From Chlorobiaceae bacterium (GTDB lineage: Bacteria; Bacteroidota; Chlorobiia; Chlorobiales; Chlorobiaceae): a stretch of 64,000 nt of DNA. The DNA is taken from contig JAAXWQ010000005.1 in NCBI GenBank assembly GCA_013335115.1, positions 89,069-153,068 on the forward strand, written 5' to 3'. The position numbers and the translations under genes are program-made. Shown piece after piece: positions 29,772 to 39,216 of the stretch (within the stretch, counting starts at the first letter, position 1; the number at the start of each line of letters is the position of its first letter). Below the pieces are notes generated by a model. The model had not been told where the DNA came from. It made no database searches and saw only the letters and a list, made by a program, of their open reading frames with translations.

Positions 29772-32249
29772 TCAGGGGGATCGCGGGAGTGGCGGGCCAG
29801 TGGCAAGGCGCCGTTGCCCGCCGGCAACGACAAGCCTGAGCAGGATGACTTTCAGTGCGTCGTTGACGCCCAGGCAGGCAAGCATCGCGTATCCGAAAAT
29901 CACCATGAGCTGCCAGTACCGCAACGGCAGGAGGCCGGGAAGCCCGGCGAAGGTCAGCGCGGTGCCGGTGAGCGTGACGGCCGCCAATGCGCCGAGCAGC
30001 GTACCTCCGGGCATCGTGGAGCTGAAATGCCGGCGCTCCCGAACAGAGATAATCGAGAACACGGCAAGGTAAAGCAGCGTCAGGAAGCTGAACGAATAGA
30101 GCCTGCCGTCGTGCTCCGAAAGGCCGAACGGCGCATCACAGAGTGAGAGCAGCAGCAACGCCTCCGCCACCATGGCGACACCCAGGAGCACAGAAACCAG
30201 CACATGCCCGCCGATCTCCCGCGTCTCCGGCTTTCCGGATGGCTGAACGCGATCGGTGGCCAGGGCGATCTTGGCGAAATCGGTCATGAAGGTGAGCAGG
30301 AGCATGGCGAACGCCGAAACAACGAACTTGCCGGTCATCAGGAATGCAACCGACACGAACCCAGCCTTCAGGATCGTTCGACTGATCTTGTTGATGATCC
30401 AGGTGAGTATCCTCTGGTAGATGACGCGCCCCTGCTCGACCAGCGCGACGATATTGGTCAATCCTGGTTCGGTCAGCACGACGCTGGCTGCACCTTTCGC
30501 CACATCGGTAGCCGTGCTGACGGCGATCCCCAGTTCGGCCTGGCGCAACGCAGGCGCATCGTTGACCCCGTCCCCGGTCATGCCCGTCACATGACCGGCC
30601 TCCTGCAGGTGCCGCACGACGCGGTACTTGTCCTCCGGATAGACCTCGGCCAGGCCCCCGGCATTCCCGATAAGGTCGCCGGCCGCTTTTCCCGCACGCT
30701 TTTCCGGCGATGCAAGGTCCGACATCCTCCGGATGTCCTCCAGGCCGACCAGCCGCGCCGTCTCAACGGCCACGGCAAGGGCGTCACCGGTGAGCATTTT
30801 CACCTGTATGCCGAGGCTCCCGAGCCTCTTGATCAGACTGGCGGCATCGGGACGCGGCGGATCGTACAGCGACACCAGTCCGATGAGCCGACAGGCTCCG
30901 GCTTCAGGCCCTCGCGCCACGGCAAGCGTCCGGTACCCCTTCTGCGCCGAGGCGGCGACGATCGCATCGAGCCTCGCCAACGTGTCGGGCCTTTCGCGGC
31001 AGATGCCGGCAATAGTCCGTACGGCGCCCTTCATCACCAGGAAACGCCGCCCATCCTGTTCGATCACGGCTTCCGTCCGCCGGCGCTCGGGATCGAACGG
31101 TTCGAAGGAGATGGTGGCGGGCACCGGGCCGTCCATAACGCCACTCCGCCCTGCGGCAGCGGCCAGGAAGACCATGTCGACCGGATCGTTGTTGGCTTCG
31201 CGGGAGGCGAGCGCCCCGGACTGCAGGACCTCATCCTCCGTGGCCCCGGCGAGGGGAACGACCTCCGCGACGCCCAGGCGGTTCATCGTGACCGTGCCGG
31301 TCTTGTCGACGCAGAGCACGTCCATCGTCGCGGCATCTTCAGCAGCGCTGAGGCGGGTCACCAGCACCCCGAGCCGGGCCAGCTCCCTCGACCCGACGGC
31401 CATGCTCACGGTGAACATGACCGGCAGGGCGACCGGCACGGCGCTCATCAGCAGCACCAGCATGAGCGGCAGGATTTCAACCATCGTCATGCCCCGGATT
31501 GCAGCAAGGGCAAGCACCGCTCCGAGCAGAAGCCCGAGGATGGTGAACAGCCAGCGGACCAGCCTGCCGACAACCTCCTCGATATGCAACTTCGGCTTTG
31601 CCAGCCTGACCAGCTCGGTCGTGCGGCCATAGAGCGTCCTGGTGCCAGTTGCCACGACGACCGCGTCACCTTCGCCGCGGCGCACCACCGAACCGGAGAA
31701 GAGCGCCTCCCCCGCACTCCTCGGCACATCGGCAGACTCCCCCGTCATGGCCGACTGGTCGATGCGGAGCGAACCGGAAAGCAGCCGGAGATCGGCCGGC
31801 ACAAAATCCCCCGGCCGGACCCGCACGATGTCCCCCGGCACCAGATCCCTGGCCGGCACGACCTGCCAGGCCGAGTCGCGCAGCACCCGGGAGGCCACCC
31901 GCAACCGGCTCTTCAGCGCATCGACGATTCCGGAAGCCCTGCGCTCCTGCAGGAAGCCGACCACGGCATTGACGACCAGGAGCGCCGCAATGACGACGGC
32001 ATCGGCATGCTTGCCGAGCAGGAGGGAGATAAGCAGGATCAGTTCAAGCATGAATGCCGACATGCCGCCGAATTTGCCCAGGAACTCCAGCAGCTGACGG
32101 CGCTTTTCATCCGCCACCTCGTTGAAGCCGTACTCCTGCCGGATACGCAACACCTCCCCTGACGCAAGTCCCTTGGAAGGATCGACGTCCGGCGCGGGGG
32201 TATGCATGTGCTCATCCGATGGGTTCATGGCGCTGGCACGCGTTGTCAT
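29772..32249 (-). CDS. P-type ATPase, plasma-membrane proton pump type (P3A)
   Basis: An 825-aa P-type ATPase with actuator motif TGES (SAMTGESADVP), phosphorylation motif DKTGTVTMN (DKTGT signature), hinge TGDGVNDAPALR and about ten hydrophobic segments. The short N- and C-termini lack metal-binding CXXC modules. LLVVNAVVGFLQE, PVALPVMFTVSMAVG and the LTFMTDFAKIALATD block in the penultimate membrane region fit P3A proton pumps. It should expel H+ using ATP, or another monovalent cation. Start candidates are Met at 32249 and 32228; neither has a strong ribosome site. Divergent from prfB. Confidence 0.85.
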   Translation of the reverse strand: MTTRASAMNPSDEHMHTPAPDVDPSKGLASGEVLRIRQEYGFNEVADEKRRQLLEFLGKFGGMSAFMLELILLISLLLGKHADAVVIAALLVVNAVVGFLQERRASGIVDALKSRLRVASRVLRDSAWQVVPARDLVPGDIVRVRPGDFVPADLRLLSGSLRIDQSAMTGESADVPRSAGEALFSGSVVRRGEGDAVVVATGTRTLYGRTTELVRLAKPKLHIEEVVGRLVRWLFTILGLLLGAVLALAAIRGMTMVEILPLMLVLLMSAVPVALPVMFTVSMAVGSRELARLGVLVTRLSAAEDAATMDVLCVDKTGTVTMNRLGVAEVVPLAGATEDEVLQSGALASREANNDPVDMVFLAAAAGRSGVMDGPVPATISFEPFDPERRRTEAVIEQDGRRFLVMKGAVRTIAGICRERPDTLARLDAIVAASAQKGYRTLAVARGPEAGACRLIGLVSLYDPPRPDAASLIKRLGSLGIQVKMLTGDALAVAVETARLVGLEDIRRMSDLASPEKRAGKAAGDLIGNAGGLAEVYPEDKYRVVRHLQEAGHVTGMTGDGVNDAPALRQAELGIAVSTATDVAKGAASVVLTEPGLTNIVALVEQGRVIYQRILTWIINKISRTILKAGFVSVAFLMTGKFVVSAFAMLLLTFMTDFAKIALATDRVQPSGKPETREIGGHVLVSVLLGVAMVAEALLLLSLCDAPFGLSEHDGRLYSFSFLTLLYLAVFSIISVRERRHFSSTMPGGTLLGALAAVTLTGTALTFAGLPGLLPLRYWQLMVIFGYAMLACLGVNDALKVILLRLVVAGGQRRLATGPPLPRSP

Positions 32250-32513
32250 CCTGCCGCCCGACAGTTGGATCAAAGATGAGGGGGTACAAAGCTGACAACG
32301 ACGATTGCGGCCAAACAATCACCCGAGCAGGGTTCACGACTGAAAACGGCGACCCGCCCACGAATTTTGGCGGGCACGTGAGCGGTGCCCTTTACGGCCG
32401 GCCTGAATTGTTTATATTCCCAGCGGCCGCCGTTTGCCCGCATCAGCCTCAACAAGGCGGGCCGACCGGAAATAGTATCGAGGGAAACCGTTCATCATTT
32501 GACATTCACCGCC

Positions 32514-33609
32514 ATGTTCGACGCCGAAAAAGACCGCATCCACGCCATCAACCACCGCCTGGATCAGTTACGGGGGTATCTTTGACATCGATGAACGAAA
32601 AGAGAAGGTAAGCGACCTCGAAAAGGTCTCGGCGGCGCCGGACTTCTGGAGCGACCAGAAAGCAGCGCACGCACTGCTCAAGGAGCTGAACGAGCACAAA
32701 TCCTGGACCGAAGCCTGGGACCGCATCAAGTCGGCCGCGGAGAACTCCGCCGAGGAGATCGAGATCGCCACGGAGCTCGAGGACGAGTCGCTCGTCAAGG
32801 ACCTGGACACCACCATCGAGAGCCTCGAAAAAGAGATCGACGCCCTGGAGTTCAGGAACATGCTCTCCGGCAAGGATGACGCAGGCAACGCCATGATCAT
32901 CATCCACGCCGGCGCCGGCGGCACCGAGGCGCAGGACTGGGCCGAGATGCTCTACCGGATGTACATGCGCTGGGCTGAACGCAAGGGCTACAAGGTCTTC
33001 ACCGACGACTACCAGGAGGGCGACGGCGCGGGCATCAAGACAGCCACCCTCGAAATCATCGGCCCCTACGCCTACGGCTACCTCAAGGCGGAGAACGGCG
33101 TGCACCGGCTCGTCAGGGTATCGCCCTACGACTCGAACGCCCGCCGACACACCTCGTTCGCCAGCGTCTTCACCTACCCCGAGGCTCCGCCCGACGTCGA
33201 GATAGAGGTCCGTAAAGAGGACCTGGAACTCTCGACCTTCCGTAGCGGCGGCAAGGGCGGCCAGAACGTCAACAAGGTCGAAACCGCCGTGCGTATCAAG
33301 CACGTCCCGTCGGGCATCGTGGTCGGCTGCCAGGAGGAACGCTCGCAGTTCCAGAACAGGGAACGAGCCATGAAGATGCTTATGGCCCAGCTCTACCAGC
33401 GCAAGCGGGAGGAGGAGGAGGCCCAGAAACGCGAGATCGAGGGCAAAAAGAAGAAGATCGAGTGGGGCAGCCAGATCCGCAGCTATGTGCTCGACGACCG
33501 GCGCATCAAGGACCACCGGACCAACTACGAGAGGTTCGACGTGGAGAACGTGCTGGACGGCGACCTCGACGAGTTCATGCAGCGCTACCTCTCCGAATTC
33601 GGCGACTGA
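32514..33609 (+). CDS. prfB: peptide chain release factor 2 with programmed +1 frameshift
   Basis: Translation starts at the ATG 32514 and reaches an in-frame TGA at 32583-32585 (codon 24). A +1 shift at CTT-TGA-C, preceded by the internal Shine-Dalgarno-like CGGGGGTAT, joins frame 1 (32514-32582) to 32584-33609, giving 364 aa. This is the classic autoregulatory device: scarce RF2 lets the ribosome pause at UGA and slip. RF2 hallmarks follow: the peptidyl-hydrolysis GGQ ([13 protein letters not shown]) and the decoding loop, here SPYD rather than the usual SPFD. A TATATT box at 32413-32418 is the likely -10. RF2 reads UGA and UAA. Confidence 0.95.
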
Positions 33610-33619
33610 AGCCCGCACC

Positions 33620-34453
33620 ATGGCTCCGACCGAAGGCCGGCCGCTCAGGTTCGGCATCATCACCGACATCCACTACACGCCTGAAGGCCAGGCCGGCAGG
33701 ACTCCCGCCGGCCTGGCACGGTGCATCGCCAGCTGGACTGAACGGGAAGCTGCGTTCGTCGTGCAGCTTGGCGACCTCATCGACCGGGAAGGCCCGGAAG
33801 CCGAAAATGACCTGCTCGGCGTCAAGGCGATGCTCGACTGCTTCCCCGGCCGGATGGTGCACGTTACCGGCAACCACTGCCTGGCCGTACCGCCCGACCG
33901 GTTCTTCGGCCTCATGGGCATCCCGGACCCCTATTACACCATCAACCAGGGTGGCATCCGTTTTATCGTGCTACACGGCATGGATGTCTCCATACGCTCG
34001 GAACCCGAAAACGAAGCCGACCGCAACCTGCTCCGGTACTACAGGGATGAACGGCAAGAGCCCTTCTACTGCGGGGCCGTCGGCAGCCGCCAGCTCAAGT
34101 GGCTCGTCGATGAACTCGATTCAGCCCAGCGGACAGGAGAGCCGGTCATCGTGCTCTCGCACCTCCCGTTGCTGGAGGAGACGACCGACACGAAGCATGG
34201 CCTGCTCTGGAACCATGGGGAGGTCACCGAACTACTCTGCCGCTACCCGAACGTCCGGGCCTGCCTCAGCGGGCATTTCCATCCGGGCGGCTATGCCTGG
34301 CGGAGCGGCATCCACTTCATCGTCCTGCCCTCGTTCGCCGGTGGATGCGAGCCGCCTTGCTTCTGTTGCGGCACCGTGGAGATCGGCGAAGGACGCCTGC
34401 GGATCCTTTCCCTGGACGGCACGCTCCTGCACGACCTGGAATTTATCGCCTGA
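33620..34453 (+). CDS. calcineurin-like metallophosphoesterase
   Basis: A 277-aa phosphoesterase with all five metal-site motifs in order: ITDIHY, VQLGDLID, VTGNHC, VLSHLPL and LSGHFHPGG. It has no signal peptide. It starts 10 nt after the prfB stop, so it is probably read from the prfB transcript. Related single-domain enzymes act on cyclic nucleotides, nucleotides or other phosphodiesters; the substrate cannot be read here. It converges with the membrane-protein gene downstream. Confidence 0.83.
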   Translation: MAPTEGRPLRFGIITDIHYTPEGQAGRTPAGLARCIASWTEREAAFVVQLGDLIDREGPEAENDLLGVKAMLDCFPGRMVHVTGNHCLAVPPDRFFGLMGIPDPYYTINQGGIRFIVLHGMDVSIRSEPENEADRNLLRYYRDERQEPFYCGAVGSRQLKWLVDELDSAQRTGEPVIVLSHLPLLEETTDTKHGLLWNHGEVTELLCRYPNVRACLSGHFHPGGYAWRSGIHFIVLPSFAGGCEPPCFCCGTVEIGEGRLRILSLDGTLLHDLEFIA

Positions 34454-34456
34454 ACG

Positions 34457-35194
34457 TCAGCCTACCGTATTGCACTCCCCCTTGCGCAACGCTTCGAGGT
34501 CCAGGAAGAACAGCGTCGACATCGTGAATGGATAGGCGAGGAAAAGGTCGAGGATTGCGTTGAACCCTACGGCGACAGCCGGGACTCGCGGAAAGACGAG
34601 CATCAGGGGAAGCATGGCCGCGGTGAACGCTGCGGAAAAAAGGAAAAAGACGAACTGGCACCAGAACACCTGGCCGAACCGCCCCTCGAACATCCCCCTG
34701 GCATAATCGAACGCCGCCATGCCGGAGCGGCTTCGCAGCGATACGGCAAGGAAGTAGAACATGAAAAGGGCGTAAAAAAGCGCCTCTCCGAGCCGGGGAA
34801 CGAGCATAAGCACCAGCAACCCGAAGGCGGTCAGCACCACAAGCGGCCCGAGGGAGAGTGCCGCTCCCCAACGGCCGAACGTATGCCTGAACACGGCCCG
34901 CCATGCCACGGGAGCGCCATCGACCGAGGTTTCGACGATCTTGGCGACAGCCATGGCGACGAGGCTGTTGAACACCAGGATCCTGGCTGACGAGAGTAGC
35001 CGGAAGATCCACGCATCGTAAGGTCCGCTCCCGGATATGCCGGCAAAAGGAAGGGCCGACAGGATGACGTTCACCGGAACGGAAATGAGCAGGACGACCG
35101 CCGCGATGGACAGGAAGTTCCTGCGGTAGAGCTTCCAGCCCGCCGCGATGATCCGGTTCAGGTCGAAAACCTCCCCGGTATTGCCCGTAGTCAT
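34457..35194 (-). CDS. hypothetical integral membrane protein
   Basis: A 245-aa protein with about six hydrophobic segments (FLSIAAVVLLISVPVNVIL, then several more) and small loops, so an inner-membrane protein. Its layout resembles the YciC/DUF975-like groups, but I find no motif that fixes the family. It lies 34 nt after the nitroreductase gene on the same strand and may be cotranscribed. The start at 35194 begins MTTGNTGEVFDLNRII; the frame continues upstream only through the antisense of the nitroreductase. Confidence 0.6.
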   Translation of the reverse strand: MTTGNTGEVFDLNRIIAAGWKLYRRNFLSIAAVVLLISVPVNVILSALPFAGISGSGPYDAWIFRLLSSARILVFNSLVAMAVAKIVETSVDGAPVAWRAVFRHTFGRWGAALSLGPLVVLTAFGLLVLMLVPRLGEALFYALFMFYFLAVSLRSRSGMAAFDYARGMFEGRFGQVFWCQFVFFLFSAAFTAAMLPLMLVFPRVPAVAVGFNAILDLFLAYPFTMSTLFFLDLEALRKGECNTVG

Positions 35195-35228
35195 GGTGTT
35201 GCTCCCCCCAATGGCTCTGTGGGGGCGT

Positions 35229-35768
35229 TCACCAGCGTTCGCGGTGAATGCGCTCAGGCTTGTACTTGTCGATCGGCTGCTTGACCGCCACGGGATGGCC
35301 AACCGGCAGAACGCACAACGGGACCACTTCCGCCGGTATCCCCAGCACGCTGCCCACATGCGCCATCCGCTCTTCGTAGGGATACGCGGCGACCCAGACC
35401 GAACCCAGTCCGAGGGCATGTGCCGTCAACAGGATGTTCTCGCTCGCGCAGGTAGCGTCGATTACCGCCAACTCGGCACTCCCGTTGTTCGCCTGTTCGG
35501 GCAGTGCGCAGACCACGACAGCCGCCGGCGCCTTGCCGAGCATCTTTCCGAACGGCAGCCCCTCGGCAAGGCGATCGAGCGTTTCGCGCCCGGTGACGAT
35601 GATGAACGACCACGGCTGCATGTTCTTCGCCGTCGGAGCCGACATGCCTGCCCGCACGAGCAGGTCCAGGGAATCCGCATCGACTGCTTCCCCGGTATAG
35701 TCCCTCACGCTCCGGCGGTCGAGGATTACCCGCATCCCGCCAGACTTCTTTTGTTCACCAGTACCCAT
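35229..35768 (-). CDS. nitroreductase-family flavoprotein
   Basis: A 179-aa member of the NfsB/Frp fold. It begins with the FMN-binding RRSVRDYT, followed by GMSAPTAKNMQPWSFIIV, the FMN-contact signature of the family, and later GLGSVWVAAYP. Such enzymes reduce nitro groups or quinones with NAD(P)H, or serve special roles such as cofactor cleavage; substrate unknown. Met codons at 35768 and 35735 are both possible starts. It is followed by the membrane-protein gene on the same strand. Confidence 0.85.
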   Translation of the reverse strand: MGTGEQKKSGGMRVILDRRSVRDYTGEAVDADSLDLLVRAGMSAPTAKNMQPWSFIIVTGRETLDRLAEGLPFGKMLGKAPAAVVVCALPEQANNGSAELAVIDATCASENILLTAHALGLGSVWVAAYPYEERMAHVGSVLGIPAEVVPLCVLPVGHPVAVKQPIDKYKPERIHRERW

Positions 35769-35810
35769 ATGTTTAATCCTCCGATAGTTTTCGTTACGTT
35801 GCTTCCCTCG

Positions 35811-36893
35811 TCACCCAGCCTTCTCGAGCACCTCAGCGATGCGTTTGGCGGAGGCGCCGTCCCACTTTTCGGGAATAAGGGCCTTGTCCGTCGCCTTTCC
35901 GGAGAGGATCACCGAGGCGCGTTCGAGGATCTCCGCTTCGTCGAAGCCGATGATCACGTTGGTACCGACCTCGACGGTCGAGGGGCGGCAGGTCCCCTGG
36001 CGCAGGGAGAGGCAGGGAACGTTCATGACGGTCAGTTCGGGTTCAAACTCTTCGGTATCGGTAAGAACGAACGCTGACTCCTTGAGCACGCGCAAGAGGT
36101 CGACCGTGCCTGGCATGGGGAGCACCCTGATTCCGGGAATGCTGCCGAAGGCCTCCTGCAGGCCGCCCTCCGGCAGGGTATCGCAGGGCATGAGCAGTGT
36201 CGTCGTGGCGGCAATCGATTCCAGTACCGTGCAGAGCCGGTCGCGGTTTCCGGAGGTTTCCGGCCGGATGGGCATGTCGAGCAGGACGGTGGCGTACTGC
36301 TTCGGTTCTACGCCGAGCGTGTCCAGCACCCCTGAACTCCTGACGTCGCCGATGAGGGCGAGGAGGCTGTCGATGGAGGGGTTGCCGGCAAAGAGGATCC
36401 GATCGTCCGGGAATCCTTCGTTGATGAGGTTGTAGACGCCGCTGTGCTCGCTGACGAAGTGGAGCGCCGAGACCGAGTCGATGACCAGGCGGTTGAGTTC
36501 CTCGGGATCGGATCGGTCGTAACAGCGCAGGCCGGCCTCAAGGCTGACGACGGGGATACCCATCCGCGACGCGGTGATGGCGGCCGCAACGGCGGCGTTG
36601 TCGTAGCCTCCGGGCACGACGAAGTCAGGCGCGACCTCGGAAAACAGCCGTTCGAAGGCGAGCATGAGCCCGGCGGTCTCGGCGACGGGCGATCCCGCCA
36701 CGACCGGAATCCTGCGGAGCCTGCTTTCGAGGCCGAAGGCGGCAAGGACGGAGGCTTCGGGCCCCGGTTCGCCCTCCGGAACGACGAGCACCGGCACCGG
36801 CTCGAGGAGTCCGTTGCCGTCAAGGGTGGAAAAGAGGGGCGCGACCTTCAATAACCCGAACCGGCCACGGGCGACCAACACTGTTTTTTTCAC
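35811..36893 (-). CDS. UDP-GlcNAc 2-epimerase (WecB) homolog lacking catalytic motifs
   Basis: A 360-aa protein whose middle (IPVVSLEAGLRCYDRSDPEE, NRLVID, FVSEHSGVYNLINEGF, GNPSIDSL) matches the WecB epimerase family closely. The other landmarks are absent: the N-terminal GTRPE-type loop is ARGRFGLLKVAPL, the HGDT segment is PGGYDN, the HRREN-type block is DMPIRPETSGNR, and DSGGIQEE is DTEEFEPEL. It should keep the GT-B fold but is unlikely to run the standard epimerisation. It could bind a nucleotide sugar or act on another one. Divergent from the OstA-like gene. Confidence 0.72.
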   Translation of the reverse strand: MKKTVLVARGRFGLLKVAPLFSTLDGNGLLEPVPVLVVPEGEPGPEASVLAAFGLESRLRRIPVVAGSPVAETAGLMLAFERLFSEVAPDFVVPGGYDNAAVAAAITASRMGIPVVSLEAGLRCYDRSDPEELNRLVIDSVSALHFVSEHSGVYNLINEGFPDDRILFAGNPSIDSLLALIGDVRSSGVLDTLGVEPKQYATVLLDMPIRPETSGNRDRLCTVLESIAATTTLLMPCDTLPEGGLQEAFGSIPGIRVLPMPGTVDLLRVLKESAFVLTDTEEFEPELTVMNVPCLSLRQGTCRPSTVEVGTNVIIGFDEAEILERASVILSGKATDKALIPEKWDGASAKRIAEVLEKAG

Positions 36894-36949
36894 GGACGAT
36901 AGCTTTTAGTACATTGAACGACAAGACGATAATCTCCGGGAGAGCTCGC

Positions 36950-37876
36950 ATGATGAGAACAGGAAAACCGACCGCCATAGCCTTGCTGTGCCTCCTGGCA
37001 CTGACTGCCGTCCTGGTTCCCGGCCTGACGGATTATACGGCCTCTGCGGAGAAAAAGAAAACGGTGCTTGAACACGCCGACGTCATCGAAGGCGGAGAGA
37101 CCCCGGAATCCTCGGGAAAAGTCGAACCGTTCCGGTCGGCGACCGGTAGCGTGGTCTTCGTCCAGGGGAGCAAGACCCTCAGATGCGACCGTGCGGTCGA
37201 ATACCCGGAAAGGGACCTCATCGAGCTCGAGGGCAACATCTTCATCAAGGACAATACGCTTGAAACCTTCGGCGACAGGGGCCTGTACCATCCGGAGGAG
37301 GAGGCCGGCGAGCTCTCAGGAAACGTCCGTGGCCGGATCATCCGTGACAACCTGCTGGCCAGGGCGAACCGCTCGACGTTCAACCAGAAGAGTGACGAAC
37401 TTTGGCTTTACGACGACGCGATCACCTGGCACCAGGGACGCCAGCTCAGCGGCGACATCATCCGGGTGCACGTCAAGGAGGTCTCCGGCGAAAAGAAGGT
37501 CGACGAGATCCAGGTGCACGGCAATGCCTTCTTCGCCTCGCGTGACTCCCTTTCGACCGGGAAGCCGCTGTACGACCAGATGAGCGGCGAGCACATGGTG
37601 GTGACGATCGACGACCGTTCGCGCCTGACCGGGGTGACCGTGACGACGAAGGCCAAGGCCCTCTACCATATCTATGACGACGGGAACGAGCCCTCGGGGG
37701 TGAACTTCACGAGCGGCGAGGTGCTGCGCATGTTCTTCAGGGAGGGTAAGCTGAGCCGCATCCTGACGACCGGCAGTTCGCTGGGAAAACAGTACCCGAA
37801 CAGCCTGAGGGAGGACAAGGGGATCGACCTCCCCGGCTTCCGCTGGCGCGAAAGCGAGAAGCCCCTGTTCAAATGA
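36950..37876 (+). CDS. OstA/LptA-like periplasmic protein
   Basis: A 308-aa protein with a signal peptide (LLCLLALTAVLVPGL, cleavage near YTASA) and beta-rich repeats around VVFVQGSKTLRCDRAVEYPERDLIELEGN. That pattern is the OstA/LptC/LptA jelly-roll repeat of lipopolysaccharide-transport bridge proteins. Its function is probably periplasmic handling of LPS or another lipid. Two ATGs (36950, 36953) follow GGGAGAGC; the TTG frame to 36914 covers the promoter-like TACATT box and is not used. It is not next to other lpt genes here. Confidence 0.72.
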   Translation: MMRTGKPTAIALLCLLALTAVLVPGLTDYTASAEKKKTVLEHADVIEGGETPESSGKVEPFRSATGSVVFVQGSKTLRCDRAVEYPERDLIELEGNIFIKDNTLETFGDRGLYHPEEEAGELSGNVRGRIIRDNLLARANRSTFNQKSDELWLYDDAITWHQGRQLSGDIIRVHVKEVSGEKKVDEIQVHGNAFFASRDSLSTGKPLYDQMSGEHMVVTIDDRSRLTGVTVTTKAKALYHIYDDGNEPSGVNFTSGEVLRMFFREGKLSRILTTGSSLGKQYPNSLREDKGIDLPGFRWRESEKPLFK

Positions 37877-37894
37877 AAAGCTGCGGAAAATGCC

Positions 37895-37919
37895 AAAGCC
37901 TTCCTGAGGGGAAGGCTTT
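37895..37919 (+). terminator. hairpin, probable weak terminator
   Basis: AAAGCCTTCC (37895-37904) pairs perfectly with GGAAGGCTTT (37910-37919) around a 5-nt loop. A T run is lacking after the stem, so termination efficiency is uncertain. It lies between the OstA-like gene and the convergent FmdB-like gene. Confidence 0.5.
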
Positions 37920-37958
37920 AACGGCTCTCTGCCGATACTGGCCGGGCTGGCGAACGGG

Positions 37959-38213
37959 TCATTTGGCGAACGGGCAGCTGCCGGTCGAACAGCCGCCGCC
38001 GGACTCGGACCCCTTGGCTGACGATTTGCTGCCGCAGTAGTCGGTACCGTAGAAACCGGACCCCTTGAGCACGAATCCGCCTTCGGCGCTGATGACGCGC
38101 TCGAAGGTCTCCTTGCCGCATCCGGTGCAGGTGGTCAGGGCGTCGTCGGTCATGCGCTGGAACACTTCGGTTTCGCAACCACAGCTGCTGCAGCGGTAAT
38201 GATAGGTTGGCAT
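37959..38213 (-). CDS. FmdB-family zinc-ribbon protein
   Basis: An 84-aa protein with the FmdB/CxxC_CxxC_SSSS layout: [19 protein letters not shown], then CTGCGK with four Cys for one zinc, [21 protein letters not shown], and a Ser/Gly/Cys-rich tail with [10 protein letters not shown] that adds two more Cys. FmdB-like proteins are small putative regulators of unknown target. The start follows GGAGGAATA on the minus strand. Confidence 0.85.
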   Translation of the reverse strand: MPTYHYRCSSCGCETEVFQRMTDDALTTCTGCGKETFERVISAEGGFVLKGSGFYGTDYCGSKSSAKGSESGGGCSTGSCPFAK

Positions 38214-38342
38214 ATGCTATTCCTCCGTTAAGAATCTGGTGGCGTACTGATGTTGTTGGTCATCGGGTTGCACGGCGTGGAAACACGGTGCATCCAAGGT
38301 GTTCGTATATAATTATATTTATTCTCAAAAAAAAGTTTCCGG

Positions 38343-39113
38343 ATGATCGTCAAGACCCGTGCGGTGGTGCTCCGCGAGATCAAGTACCGGGACCAGTCGA
38401 AGATCTGCCTGCTCCTGACCAGGGAGTTCGGGCAGGTTTCGGTCATCCTGAAGGCCGTCCGGAACCCGAAAAACCGGATGAGCGGCCTGTTCAGCGCAGG
38501 CAACATCGTCGACGCGGTGATCTACCGGCGCAGCACCCGCGACATCCAGCTGGCCAGCGATGCGAGCCTGGTGCTCAGCCCCCTGTCGCTGGAGCCCGAC
38601 CTCGAACGGTTCGGCGTGCTTTTCCGGATCCTGGACCTGGCGCGCCACTCGTCGGGCCCGGATGAGAAGAACATCCCGCTCTTCACGCTGCTGGGCTCCA
38701 CCATCGAACAGCTCTGCGGAACAACGAAGGGCTTCCATGCCATCCTCGCGCGGTTCCTGCTGAGGCTGGTCGGCGTGCTCGGCTTCGAACCGTCGATCGA
38801 CCGATGCGTGTTCAGCCGGCAAGAGATCATGCCAGCCATCGACGGACTGGACATCCGCGAACTGCATTTCGTGCACGATCCGGGCGGGTTCGCCCTGCCG
38901 GGGGCCCAAGCCACCTTCGACACCCTCCTGCAGCCCGTGCCGGTCGAACGGTACCGGCTTCTCCGTAGCATCGCCGCGAACGAAAACCCGGCAGCTGACC
39001 CCGCCGAAGTCGCCGCAATCTGCGACCTGTTGCAGGAGTACTGCTCCAGGCACCTCGATCGCATGCCCCACCGCAAGCACCTCGACATCGTCTCGCGCCT
39101 CGTGTCGGCATGA
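38343..39113 (+). CDS. recO: DNA repair protein RecO
   Basis: A 256-aa RecO: an N-terminal OB fold beginning IVKTRAVVLREIKYRDQSKI with the typical YREYD-like opening, followed by the helical domain (FHAILARFLLRLVGVLGFEP). RecO loads RecA at gaps together with RecR. Usual length 240-260 aa. The zinc-binding Cys pairs seen in Deinococcus RecO are not preserved. A TATATTTATT box lies about 20 nt upstream. Confidence 0.9.
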   Translation: MIVKTRAVVLREIKYRDQSKICLLLTREFGQVSVILKAVRNPKNRMSGLFSAGNIVDAVIYRRSTRDIQLASDASLVLSPLSLEPDLERFGVLFRILDLARHSSGPDEKNIPLFTLLGSTIEQLCGTTKGFHAILARFLLRLVGVLGFEPSIDRCVFSRQEIMPAIDGLDIRELHFVHDPGGFALPGAQATFDTLLQPVPVERYRLLRSIAANENPAADPAEVAAICDLLQEYCSRHLDRMPHRKHLDIVSRLVSA

Positions 39114-39216
39114 TCCGGCACCACCGCCCGGAATGCTTTCAATCTTCATGACTATTTTCTATCTTGACCAGTAATTTTCAGCCATCCCTTCTATAATCCA
39201 AACAGACCGATCCGAC

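Noticed and set aside
30204..32162. 652-aa plus-strand frame opposite the P-type ATPase
   Set aside because: A GC-rich shadow ORF, His/Arg/Asp-rich with no family, opposite a gene with all P-type motifs.
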